From contig NZ_SJPK01000013.1 of assembly GCF_007859855.1 (NCBI RefSeq), positions 1 to 64,000 of the forward strand: a DNA stretch of 64,000 nucleotides, given 5' to 3'. Positions 34,674 through 43,290 of this stretch are shown in pieces. Below the pieces are notes generated by a model, which saw only the letters and a list, made by a program, of their open reading frames with translations, ran no database searches and was not told where the DNA came from. The stretch is from Allorhodopirellula solitaria. GTDB taxonomy: Bacteria > Planctomycetota > Planctomycetia > Pirellulales > Pirellulaceae. The translations under genes and the position numbers were made by a program. Positions within the stretch are counted from its first letter, which is position 1; every line of letters begins with the position of its first letter.

Positions 34674-36800
34674 TTAACGGGGACTGTGTCGAATGCGTTC
34701 GGCATCGATGATCGCTTGCAACACGGCCATCTCTTCGTCTTCCGCAAGCGTTGCCGATTCGAGCTTGACGATCTGACGTGACTTCTCAGCTTCAAACTCG
34801 CGCTCATGAAACCGCGTCAAGATCGAGGCGTATCGCTCGTGAGGACTCTCGGTCATGCGTTCGCCACGGAGATCAATGCGTTGCTGCAAAGTGACGATTT
34901 GGCCTTTGAGAAATTCGTTCTCGATCAGCGTCAAAAGCGCCTCGGCATCGAGATCCCGCCCGTCAAAGTCGAGTTGCTGATAGGCGGACAGCAGCATTTT
35001 GGCAGTGACGGATTGCAACCAGTCGGCATCAATTGCCTCGATCGCCATAGCCGCCACTTCGGGGCTTTCCAACAGCGTCTCGAACAGCTCACGGTCCATC
35101 CCCGACAGGGCTGCTGACTGCGACGAATCCGCATCTCGAGAAGGGCTGGGTGAGCGTCTCGGCGATGCCATCGGGACCACTGAATCATCGATCCCAAACA
35201 TCGCAGCGTCTTCCATTGCTGCCGACGCAAAGGGATCGTCGATCACCACGGCCGAGGTGGAATCATCGTTGGCCCGGGGCGAGCCCGTGGTTGCGGGAGA
35301 CGTTTTTTGCTGCTGCTGATAACGAGCCTTCTTGGCTTCGCTCTCTTTCCGTGCAGCCCGCAGGGCTTCGAGCCTCCGCGACAATCGTTCCACCGGTAAC
35401 TCAAACGTGCGGCTGATTCGCATCAACAGCTGATCGACTCGCAGCGAAGTGCGATCATCATTCTGTGGAACCTTAACCAATAATGAGAGTAGGGACTCGA
35501 TCGCTGCGGTCACGCGGTGCGTGTCGCGAGTCACATCGACGCCATCGGTCAAACGCGCGATTTTATGGTCGACCGCGTCGGGTGCTGATCTCGCTAGTTC
35601 CAGGAGAGCATCCTTGGATTGCGCCGCGAGAAAATCGGCAGGGTCGGCATTGTCAGGCAGGGTGAGAATACGCAGGTCCGCCTCCGCTGTTACGAACAGG
35701 TCGAGTACTTCCTCGGCGCGCCGTCGGCCCGCATCATCGCCATCGAGGACGAGCACCACCCGCGACGCAAATCGCTTGAGCATCCGGACGTGCTGCTGCG
35801 TTAATGCGGTACCCAGCACAGCGACGGCGTTGTCCACGCCAGCCATCCGGGCGGCGATGACGTCGGTGTACCCTTCCATCACCAGCACTTCACCCGCACT
35901 GCGGATCGCATCGCGGGCCAAATCCAATCCGTATAGCTCCGACGACTTGCGGTATAGAAGCGTTTCGGGACCATTGAAGTATTTCGCCCCTGCAGTCACG
36001 CTGCCGCCCGAAGCCGAGGCAATTCGTTCGGCAATCGCGGGGATAATCCGCCCGCCTAACGAGATCACTTTGCCGTGTGCGTTGTTGATCGGAAACATCA
36101 TCCGACCGCGGAAGAAATCGTAGCAACCCGTGGTAGCCGGAGTGCTACCGTTTGCCGAGGCCCGCGCATTTGTTGACGCCCGTGACTTGGCGACACCGCA
36201 GGCGACCGCAACGGCTTCAGAGTAGTTTTTGCGTTTCAACAGGTTGACGGCAAAATCCCACGAGTCGGGTGCGAAGCCGATCCGGAAGCGGCGACGTGTT
36301 TGATCGTCGATGCCACGTGAGGCGAGATAGTCCCAAGCGGCTTTTGCGTCATCGCTCTTGTGAGCTTCGAGCTGTTCGTAGTAGGCCTGTGCTACTTCCT
36401 CAATGGCTGCTGCTAACGTCGCTTTGTCGTCCGGGCTGCCTGGCTGTGTTTTGGGGCCGCGACGAAACTCGGGCAATTCAATCCCAGCCCGTTCGGCTAG
36501 CATCCGTAGGGCCGCGGGGAAATCGAGCCCTTCCCGCTGCATCACAAAACTGAAGACATCCCCGCCAATGTCACAAACCCAGCATTTCCACGACTGCCGT
36601 TCGGGATTCACCGTCATCGACGGTTTGGTGTCGTTGTGGAACGGACAACGGGTGACAAAGTTCCGACCCTGGGGGCGCAACTCGAGATCCCGGCCGATGA
36701 CATCCACGATGTCCGACGCGCTGCGCACTCGCTCTTTTACGTCGAAGTCCGTCTGGAATGTCAAGCCAGCGCTCCTGCTAGTAACGTCGTCACCAAACAT
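34674..36800 (-). CDS. dnaG: DNA primase
   Basis: Makes RNA primers at the replication fork. The 708-aa protein has the CHC2 zinc finger (CPFHNDTKPSM...CWVCDIGGDVFSF; Cys-His-Cys-Cys), the RNA polymerase core region (SLGGRIIP, KYFNGPETLLYRKS), the TOPRIM domain (VLVMEGYTDVIAARMAG and VLVLDGDDAGRRRAEE) and a C-terminal helicase-binding region. Between about residues 495 and 560 is a low-complexity Ser/Asp/Ala-rich linker. Gap to rpoD is 190 bp with nothing recognised in it. Confidence 0.96.
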   Translation of the reverse strand: MFGDDVTSRSAGLTFQTDFDVKERVRSASDIVDVIGRDLELRPQGRNFVTRCPFHNDTKPSMTVNPERQSWKCWVCDIGGDVFSFVMQREGLDFPAALRMLAERAGIELPEFRRGPKTQPGSPDDKATLAAAIEEVAQAYYEQLEAHKSDDAKAAWDYLASRGIDDQTRRRFRIGFAPDSWDFAVNLLKRKNYSEAVAVACGVAKSRASTNARASANGSTPATTGCYDFFRGRMMFPINNAHGKVISLGGRIIPAIAERIASASGGSVTAGAKYFNGPETLLYRKSSELYGLDLARDAIRSAGEVLVMEGYTDVIAARMAGVDNAVAVLGTALTQQHVRMLKRFASRVVLVLDGDDAGRRRAEEVLDLFVTAEADLRILTLPDNADPADFLAAQSKDALLELARSAPDAVDHKIARLTDGVDVTRDTHRVTAAIESLLSLLVKVPQNDDRTSLRVDQLLMRISRTFELPVERLSRRLEALRAARKESEAKKARYQQQQKTSPATTGSPRANDDSTSAVVIDDPFASAAMEDAAMFGIDDSVVPMASPRRSPSPSRDADSSQSAALSGMDRELFETLLESPEVAAMAIEAIDADWLQSVTAKMLLSAYQQLDFDGRDLDAEALLTLIENEFLKGQIVTLQQRIDLRGERMTESPHERYASILTRFHEREFEAEKSRQIVKLESATLAEDEEMAVLQAIIDAERIRHSPR

Positions 36801-37476
36801 TTGCAGATCTCGTCTTGGCCGAGAGCTGCTTTGTTTGTTACCGACACAATTGCGGTTTGAGTGAATCGGTCGACCCGATCGATCACGAATGTAATCGTAT
36901 CATCACCCGTCCTAGGTGACCGGCTCGCGGGATCAATAACAGCCAGGACAAGTATGCCGAAGCAAGCCTCCTGTGCCGCGTGACCCAAACGAAAAGCCGA
37001 GGCAAATTTCGAATTCGGTACGTCCCTGTAGCGTCGTGTCTCAACCGGGGCGGGTCATCTCCCTGTCACGCCGGTTGACCGCTTCGTTACAAGCAAGTCA
37101 ATAGTTTGGGGCTGGCTCGAAAACGCGTCAATAGCAATCGGCATGGAAACTTGAGGCGAAATTGAAAAAGCCGCAAAAAACCTGCCCGAGCACGCGGGCC
37201 AACGATCGAGTGAGCCGAGACGCACAAGCTGGCTGTCGAATTGTTCGTTGCCAACGAAAGATGTCTTCGGCAGGCGGCCGACGCGTCCGCCGCCTGCGTT
37301 TATTCTGCGACGGCATTGCTCATTTCGGACGCCACCGCGATGCCTTTAAAATCCAACACGCTGGATGTACCCACGACAAACCCGGCTGGACCGCTAAATC
37401 GACAAACCGTTACGACACTCGGCTCACAATTGTGACGCCAGAATCGATCAAATCGGCCCGCCAAGACGCCTGCTCG
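36801..37476. other. Intergenic region between proS and dnaG
   Basis: No gene, tRNA or other structured RNA is recognised in these 676 bp. The part near 36801 must hold the dnaG promoter, but no convincing -35/-10 pair stands out. The part near 37476 holds a copy of the CTCGGCTCA motif. Confidence 0.5.
37418..37455 (+). repeat. CTCGGCTCA...GATCAAATCG motif 3' of proS
   Basis: Matches 32629-32666 without gaps at 32 of 38 positions and lies 21 bp beyond the end of proS. On the transcript it would read as its complement, starting CGATTTGATC. Confidence 0.6.
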
Positions 37477-38979
37477 CTAGTACGCCTTGGCAAAGACAGC
37501 CTTCTTCTCCGCAGGGCGTCCCGTCAAAAAACAGGTGCCGGGCGTCGTGTTGTCTCCTCGCGGAACACACCGGATAGTCACCTTGAGCTCCTTCAACAGC
37601 GGCTCCAACGCATCTTCGTCGGCAAAGTACGCATGAGCGAACCCGCCGTGAATTTTGTCTTCATTCTGCGTGCTGAAGAAGTCACGGAAATCCGCTTCGT
37701 TGGTGATCGTGACCGTGTTGGATTCTCGCAGGTGCAGGGCGGCGGCGAAGAGCTCGCTCTGCAGCGTCTCGAGCTTCGTGCCAATGGTCGAAACCAGCTC
37801 GCTGCGCGATATTCCAAAGCTCTTGGGCTGGTTCCGAATCCCACAAAACACGGTCCCCGCAGCGATGTCCTTGGGGCCGATCTCCAACCGAATCGGCACG
37901 CCGCGTTTGACGTGGTACCACTTCTTTTCACCGCCCCGGATATCCCGGTCGTCGATCGTGACCCGAACCGGAGCTCCCGCGTAGCTTTGCGCAGCGATCT
38001 CGTCCCGCAGCGACTGAGCTTCGGCCATCACCTCAGCACGCGAGTCCCCTTTATAGATAGGTTGGATCACAACATGGGTGGGTGCCAAACGCGGCGGCAG
38101 CACCAAGCCATCGTCGTCGCTGTGGGTCATGATCAGAGCCCCGACTAACCGGGTGCTGACGCCCCAGGAAGTGGTCCATGCGTGCTCCACGCCGCCCTTC
38201 TCGCTCTGGAACTTGATGTCTTGCGCCTTCGCAAAGTTTTGCCCCAGGAAGTGGCTCGTCCCGGCTTGGAGAGCCTTGCGGTCCTGCATCATCGCTTCGA
38301 TAGAAAGCGTATCGACTGCACCGGGAAAGCGTTCCTTGGCAGTCTTGCTACCAACGATGACCGGCATCGCCATCCAGTCCTGGGCGAAATCGCGATAGAC
38401 ATCGACCATCTTTTCCGTTTCTGCAATCGCTTCGGCTGCCGTCGCATGGACCGTATGCCCTTCCTGCCACAAAAACTCTGCAGTCCGCAGGAACATCCGG
38501 GTCCGCATCTCCCAACGCACCACGTTGGCCCACTGGTTGATCAGGATCGGCAGGTCGCGGTAACTCTGCACCCACTTAGCGTAAGTCGCGCCAATAATCG
38601 TTTCGCTAGTCGGGCGCACAATCAGAGGCTCTTCCAGCTTCCCCGCCGGACGCAGGCCACCGTCCGGGTTGGGCTCGAGCCGGTGATGCGTCACGACCGC
38701 GCACTCTTTGGCGAAGCCCTCGACATGCTCGGCTTCCTTTTCCAGGTAGCTCATCGGGATGAACAGGGGAAAATACGCGTTTTGGTGCCCGGTGGCTTTG
38801 AACATGTCGTCCAGGGCGCGTTGAATGTTCTCCCACAACTGATAGCCCCATGGCTTGATCACCATGCATCCACGCACCGATGAGTTCTCGGCCAGGTCAG
38901 CGGCCTTAATCACCTGCTGGTACCATTCGGGATAATCGACCTCGCGGGTGGGGCTGATCGCGGTTTTTGGTGCTGGCAT
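37477..38979 (-). CDS. proS: Prolyl-tRNA synthetase, archaeal/eukaryote-like type
   Basis: A 500-aa class II synthetase that charges tRNA-Pro. Motif 2 region RWEMRTRMFLRTAEFLWQEGHTVHAT, motif 1 region with YFPLFIPMSYLEKEAEHVEGFAKE, and motif 3-side GLVLPPRLAPTHVVIQPIYKG leading into the anticodon-binding domain. It lacks the editing insertion of the usual bacterial form and ends in a C-terminal Tyr (VFAKAY), as in the short type-3 enzymes. The ATG at 38979 gives MPAPKTAISPTREVDYPEWY; upstream open frame is proline-rich and probably not translated. The 297-bp gap to carA shows nothing recognisable. Confidence 0.95.
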   Translation of the reverse strand: MPAPKTAISPTREVDYPEWYQQVIKAADLAENSSVRGCMVIKPWGYQLWENIQRALDDMFKATGHQNAYFPLFIPMSYLEKEAEHVEGFAKECAVVTHHRLEPNPDGGLRPAGKLEEPLIVRPTSETIIGATYAKWVQSYRDLPILINQWANVVRWEMRTRMFLRTAEFLWQEGHTVHATAAEAIAETEKMVDVYRDFAQDWMAMPVIVGSKTAKERFPGAVDTLSIEAMMQDRKALQAGTSHFLGQNFAKAQDIKFQSEKGGVEHAWTTSWGVSTRLVGALIMTHSDDDGLVLPPRLAPTHVVIQPIYKGDSRAEVMAEAQSLRDEIAAQSYAGAPVRVTIDDRDIRGGEKKWYHVKRGVPIRLEIGPKDIAAGTVFCGIRNQPKSFGISRSELVSTIGTKLETLQSELFAAALHLRESNTVTITNEADFRDFFSTQNEDKIHGGFAHAYFADEDALEPLLKELKVTIRCVPRGDNTTPGTCFLTGRPAEKKAVFAKAY

Positions 38980-39276
38980 AGGAGTGGGGGCAAAAGGGGT
39001 GCGAGGAAGCGGGGAGATGAAGCGAGCGAAAGACTCTGGCACGCCCCTCGGCAAAGGCGTAGCCTACGGGCGAGGCCAATCACCGGAGGCGATCTGTCGA
39101 TCCAACCGCGCGGTTGGATGCGGAGCCGCCGCCCCTGGGTGGGACAGCGTCACTCGGGGTGGAAATTCGATCATCCGCCCGAGCGGGAAGCCGAAAATCG
39201 GCTCGGGGCGTTCGCCCGGTTGCCACAGCAAAACCGTGGCGATTGCGAAAGCGATCTATTCCAAATCGCGAGGTGC

Positions 39277-40458
39277 CTAGGCACTCGCCCCAGCAGTAAG
39301 CTGGCGCTGGAACTGCTCGAACAGATAGTGGCTGTCGTGCGGTCCCGCTGCTGCTTCGGGATGGTATTGAACTGCGAAAACGTCGGCGGTGCGATGGCGA
39401 ATACCTGCGATCGTATTGTCGTTGAGGTGCCGGTGGGTGACCTCAAGGCAATCCGGTAGATCTTGGTCGTCGACAGCAAAGCCGTGGTTCTGGGTCGTGA
39501 TCTCGACCTTCTCAGTCGCCAGATTCAACACCGGTTGGTTGGCGCCGCGGTGGCCGAACTTCAACTTGAACGTCTTCGCCCCGCATGCCAAAGCGATCAG
39601 TTGATGGCCTAGGCAAATGCCAAACACAGGAACCTTCCCAATCAACTCGCCAATCGTTTGGTGAGCGTAGGCCAGCGGTTCGGGGTCACCGGGGCCATTG
39701 GACAGAAACACCCCATCGGGCTGAAGGTTTAAGATTTCTTCTGCGGACGTGTTGCCCGGCACGATGGTGACGCGGTTACCTCGCGAGCGAAGGTGCCGGG
39801 GGATGTTCCACTTCATGCCGAAATCCATGCAGACCACGTGCGGCCGATCGGAATCCTCGATCCCGTCGGCGTTGGATACGATTTTGGCACCCCGAGCACA
39901 CTCGGTCGCGGACCATTCATCGAGTTCGGTGGTCCACTTTTCCTGCTGGTTCGGCATCACCTTTTGAACGAGGTCGCGACCAACCAAGCTCGGGGCCGCC
40001 TTTGCCTTGGCCACGAGCGAGTCATCGTCGAGGTCTTCCGTCGAGATCACGCCCTGCATCGCACCGACGCTGCGAATTCGACGCACTAGCGAGCGAGTAT
40101 CGATCCCCGCCAACCCCAACACATTGTGCTCGCGAAGGTAATCGCTCAAGGATGCCTCGGAGCGGTAATTGCTCGGGATCCGGCTCTCGTTGCGGATCAC
40201 AAAGCCGGCCAACGCGGTCCCGTGCCTCTCGACATCGATCGAATTGACCCCGTAATTGCCGATTTCCGGGTAGGTCATCGTGACGATCTGGCCGCAATAG
40301 CTGGGGTCGGTCAGAATTTCCTGATAACCGGTCATCGAGGTATTGAAGACAACTTCCCCCGTGACCTCGCCGCTCGCACCGAGCGATCGACCCAGGTAGA
40401 CAGTACCGTCGGCGAGCGCGAGTTTTGCCGGTCGCGAGTGATTATTCGAATCAGTCAT
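39277..40458 (-). CDS. carA: Carbamoyl-phosphate synthase small (glutaminase) subunit
   Basis: Releases ammonia from glutamine for carbamoyl phosphate synthesis (arginine and pyrimidines). The 393-aa protein has the N-terminal CPSase domain (ALADGTVYLGRSLGA, VVFNTSMTGYQEILTDPSY, GLAGIDTRSLVRRIR) and a class I amidotransferase domain with VFGICLGHQLIALACGA (nucleophile Cys), and HPEAAAGPHD with the catalytic His. carB is not in the window. A hairpin lies in its leader (40478-40507). Confidence 0.96.
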   Translation of the reverse strand: MTDSNNHSRPAKLALADGTVYLGRSLGASGEVTGEVVFNTSMTGYQEILTDPSYCGQIVTMTYPEIGNYGVNSIDVERHGTALAGFVIRNESRIPSNYRSEASLSDYLREHNVLGLAGIDTRSLVRRIRSVGAMQGVISTEDLDDDSLVAKAKAAPSLVGRDLVQKVMPNQQEKWTTELDEWSATECARGAKIVSNADGIEDSDRPHVVCMDFGMKWNIPRHLRSRGNRVTIVPGNTSAEEILNLQPDGVFLSNGPGDPEPLAYAHQTIGELIGKVPVFGICLGHQLIALACGAKTFKLKFGHRGANQPVLNLATEKVEITTQNHGFAVDDQDLPDCLEVTHRHLNDNTIAGIRHRTADVFAVQYHPEAAAGPHDSHYLFEQFQRQLTAGASA

Positions 40459-40477
40459 TTAGCAGGCGTTCAAGTGG

Positions 40478-40507
40478 GTGATGGGGAGTCAACGTCCCCA
40501 GTATCAC
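40478..40507. promoter_or_regulatory. Hairpin in the carA leader
   Basis: TGGGGA (40482-40487) and TCCCCA (40495-40500) pair across a 7-base loop, extended by GTGA/TCAC with a small bulge. It ends 20 bp before the carA start. It has no U-run after it on the minus strand, so it is more likely a regulatory leader element than a terminator. Confidence 0.35.
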
Positions 40508-40543
40508 TTTGAAAAACAATCTTTTCTAGGGGGTGAAACGAAG

Positions 40544-41464
40544 TCACGATAATCCGGCAGCACCTAACAGCTCGGCGACGGCATTTTCGACGAGTTTCCA
40601 TTCCGATGGGCTGATCGAAGTAAGCAGAGGCATGATCGGGCCCGTCCGTGAAATGCCCGCGATCTGGACCGCGTCGTGCAGCACTCGGATCGGGTTGATG
40701 TCGTTTCGCAAGTCTTCCAATCCGCAGAATTTCTCCCGGATGGCCTCCGCCTCCTCGTATCGCTGCGCGGCGATCGCCGCGAGCATCTGCATGCTCAGGG
40801 CAGGAGCGATGCAGATACACCCCGACGTGAACCCTGCCAAGCCGAAATCTCGCATGTGAATGATCGCCGGCTGCTCACCGATGCCGCTGACGATCCGGTC
40901 CGGCCCCACCGCATCGATGATCTCACGCAGGTAGTTGTCATCGGCCGGGTCGTCACGGACGACCGCGTACTTGATCGCCGAGACCAGCCCGTCATCGACC
41001 AGTTCGCGGACCTGCTCGGGTTCCATGTACCGGTCGTGCTTGATGTACAGCACGATCGGCTTGCCGAATGCCTCGGCAAACTTTCGCGTCCCTGTCGTAA
41101 TCCCGCTCGACGTCGCAATCGCCTCTTGCGGCAGCACCATGACTGTTGGGTAGTCGAATTCGCGGAGGATCGCCGCTTGATCCATCATCGTCCCGTAGGC
41201 AGGGCCGACCGAGGGGATCACCGTGGTAGCTTCGCTGGAGATCTCCGCGAGCATCTCGAGCATCTCGGCGTACTCGCTCAGTGCGATGTGATAGAGCACT
41301 GCATTGCCACCGTAGAGCAGCGTCGTGACACCACCCTGTTCGAGATACTCGACCATCCGCCGGTTCTCAGCGTGGTCGATCGCGAGGTCGCCGGTGCGTG
41401 CCAACGGAGGCACGGCGATGACCGAACGTGCCAAGAGATCGTGAGTAATCGGTTGAATGTTCAT
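40544..41464 (-). CDS. Dihydrodipicolinate synthase/KDG aldolase-family protein, 306 aa
   Basis: A class I (Schiff-base) aldolase of the DapA superfamily, as judged by GGVTTLLYGGNAVLYHIALSEYAEML, VIPSVGPAYGTMMDQA and IVLYIKHDRYM with VSAIKYAVV (the Schiff-base Lys). It begins one base after the stop of the IlvD/Edd dehydratase, so the two form a sugar-acid degradation pair: dehydration to a 2-keto-3-deoxy acid, then aldol cleavage or dehydration. It is less likely to be DapA itself given this partner. Exact substrate is unknown. Confidence 0.8.
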   Translation of the reverse strand: MNIQPITHDLLARSVIAVPPLARTGDLAIDHAENRRMVEYLEQGGVTTLLYGGNAVLYHIALSEYAEMLEMLAEISSEATTVIPSVGPAYGTMMDQAAILREFDYPTVMVLPQEAIATSSGITTGTRKFAEAFGKPIVLYIKHDRYMEPEQVRELVDDGLVSAIKYAVVRDDPADDNYLREIIDAVGPDRIVSGIGEQPAIIHMRDFGLAGFTSGCICIAPALSMQMLAAIAAQRYEEAEAIREKFCGLEDLRNDINPIRVLHDAVQIAGISRTGPIMPLLTSISPSEWKLVENAVAELLGAAGLS

Positions 41465-41465
41465 G

Positions 41466-43208
41466 TTAGAAAATATCCGGTTCAGGTGTGGGTTGACCAT
41501 GTTGAAGAAAATCGAAGTCACAGCCGTCGTGGGCTTGTGTCACATGCTTACAGAACAGCTGCCCATAGCCACGCTCGTAGTAAACCTGGGGTGGCGTCCA
41601 TGCTGCACGGCGGCGAGCAAGTTCCTCGTCATCGACGAGGAGATCGAGACGCCGCTCGTGGACGTTGAGCTGAATCGAGTCACCCGTCTGCACCAGCGCC
41701 AAGGGGCCACCGAGGTGCGATTCGGGCGAGACGTGGAGGATGCACATGCCGTAGCTCGTACCGCTCATCCGGGAATCAGAGATGCGGACGAGATCTCGCA
41801 CCCCAGCCTTGAGCAATCGGTCCGGAATCGGCAGCATTCCCCACTCAGGAAATCCGGGAGCTCCGAGTGGGCCGGCGCTCCGCAGGACGATCACCGAATC
41901 GGCGGTGATCCCGAGGCCCTCGTCGTTGAGCCGCGCCTTCATGTCGGCGTAGTTCTCGAATACGACCGCCGATCCGGTGTGATCGAATAGCCGTGGATCG
42001 GCGGCGGACGGTTTGACGACGCAGCCGTGTGGCGCCAAATTTCCTCGCAGAACAAAGGTGCCGCCCTCGCGATACACAGGATTATCGAGTGAGCGAATGA
42101 CATCGTCGTCGTAGACTTCCGCCTCAGCAATATTTTCGCCCAAGGTTGCCCCGCTAACCGTCAGGCAATTTGTGTCGAGCAAACTCTCAATCTGCTTCAT
42201 CAATGCGGTCAAACCACCCGCGTTGTAAAAATCTTCCATCAAGAACTTCGCTCCCGATGGACGCACGTTCGCAACCACAGGCGTCAGACGGGAAAGCTCA
42301 TCGAAGCGATCGAGCGTGAGCGGAACCCCCGCCCGCCGGGCCATCGCAATGATATGAATGATCGCATTGGTGGAACCACCGATCGCCAAATCCGTGATAA
42401 CCGCGTTGTCAAACGAAGCTGCGGTGAGGATGCGCGAAGGCTTCAGGTCTTCCCATCCCATCTCAACAATGCGTCGGCCGTATCGGGTTGCCAGCCGAGA
42501 GTGCTCCGAGAGTACCGCCGGAACGGAGGACGCCCCCGGCAGTGACATGCCGAGCGACTCGGCCACAGCCGTCATCGTTGACGCGGTGCCCATCGTCATG
42601 CAGTGACCAGGAGACCTCGCAATGGAATCTTCGATTTGACACCAGGATTGGTCGCAGAGGTTGCCTGCCCGCCGTTCGGCCCAGTACTTCCAGGCGTCGC
42701 TGCCACTGCCGAGGGTCTCCTTTTTCCAGCGAGCGTTGAGCATCGGCCCGGCCGGGAAAAACATTGTCGGCAAGTCGGCACTGATGGCACCCATCAATAG
42801 CGCCGGAGTCGTCTTGTCGCATCCACCCATCAAGATTGCCGCGTCGATAGGATGACAGCGCAGAACCTCTTCGGTCTCCATGGCGAGCAGGTTGCGGTAA
42901 AGCATCGTCGATGGCTTCATCAACATCTCACCGAGCGACATCATCGGGACTTCGACGGGAAACCCACCGGCCTGCCAAACGCCTCGTTTGATTTCTTCCG
43001 CCCGTTCCCGCAGGTGAGAGTGGCATGTGTTAAGATCACTCCACGTGTTGAGAATCCCGATAACGGGCTTGCCCCGATAGTCGTCATCGGCAAGCCCCAT
43101 CCCCTTGAGCCGTGATCGGTGCCCGAACGATCGCAGGTCGTCGGGACCAAACCAACGATGGCTGCGAAGAGTCGTGGGGTCGCGTGGCGGCGGCGGGGAA
43201 GTCGACAT
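41466..43208 (-). CDS. IlvD/Edd-family sugar-acid dehydratase (pentonate type), 580 aa
   Basis: Iron-sulfur dehydratase with NTWSDLNTCHSHLRERA, ILMGGCDKTTPALLMGA and SPGHCMTMGTASTMTA, which carry the three cluster Cys. The tail LFCKHVTQAHDGCDFDFL resembles L-arabinonate/D-xylonate-type dehydratases rather than dihydroxyacid dehydratase of branched-chain amino acid synthesis. It converts an aldonic acid to its 2-keto-3-deoxy form. Cotranscribed with the aldolase at 40544-41464 and divergent from the GntP permease, 82 bp away. Confidence 0.85.
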   Translation of the reverse strand: MSTSPPPPRDPTTLRSHRWFGPDDLRSFGHRSRLKGMGLADDDYRGKPVIGILNTWSDLNTCHSHLRERAEEIKRGVWQAGGFPVEVPMMSLGEMLMKPSTMLYRNLLAMETEEVLRCHPIDAAILMGGCDKTTPALLMGAISADLPTMFFPAGPMLNARWKKETLGSGSDAWKYWAERRAGNLCDQSWCQIEDSIARSPGHCMTMGTASTMTAVAESLGMSLPGASSVPAVLSEHSRLATRYGRRIVEMGWEDLKPSRILTAASFDNAVITDLAIGGSTNAIIHIIAMARRAGVPLTLDRFDELSRLTPVVANVRPSGAKFLMEDFYNAGGLTALMKQIESLLDTNCLTVSGATLGENIAEAEVYDDDVIRSLDNPVYREGGTFVLRGNLAPHGCVVKPSAADPRLFDHTGSAVVFENYADMKARLNDEGLGITADSVIVLRSAGPLGAPGFPEWGMLPIPDRLLKAGVRDLVRISDSRMSGTSYGMCILHVSPESHLGGPLALVQTGDSIQLNVHERRLDLLVDDEELARRRAAWTPPQVYYERGYGQLFCKHVTQAHDGCDFDFLQHGQPTPEPDIF

Positions 43209-43290
43209 GGATGGATTTCAACTCAATACGTGTTTGATTCGGGGAGTGCCCCCGTTCGATTTCTTAAAACATACATGCGCAACTGATCGA

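Noticed and set aside
36801-37476. Possible structured RNA upstream of dnaG
   Set aside because: I looked for RNase P, tmRNA and SRP-like cores and tRNA T-loops and saw none.
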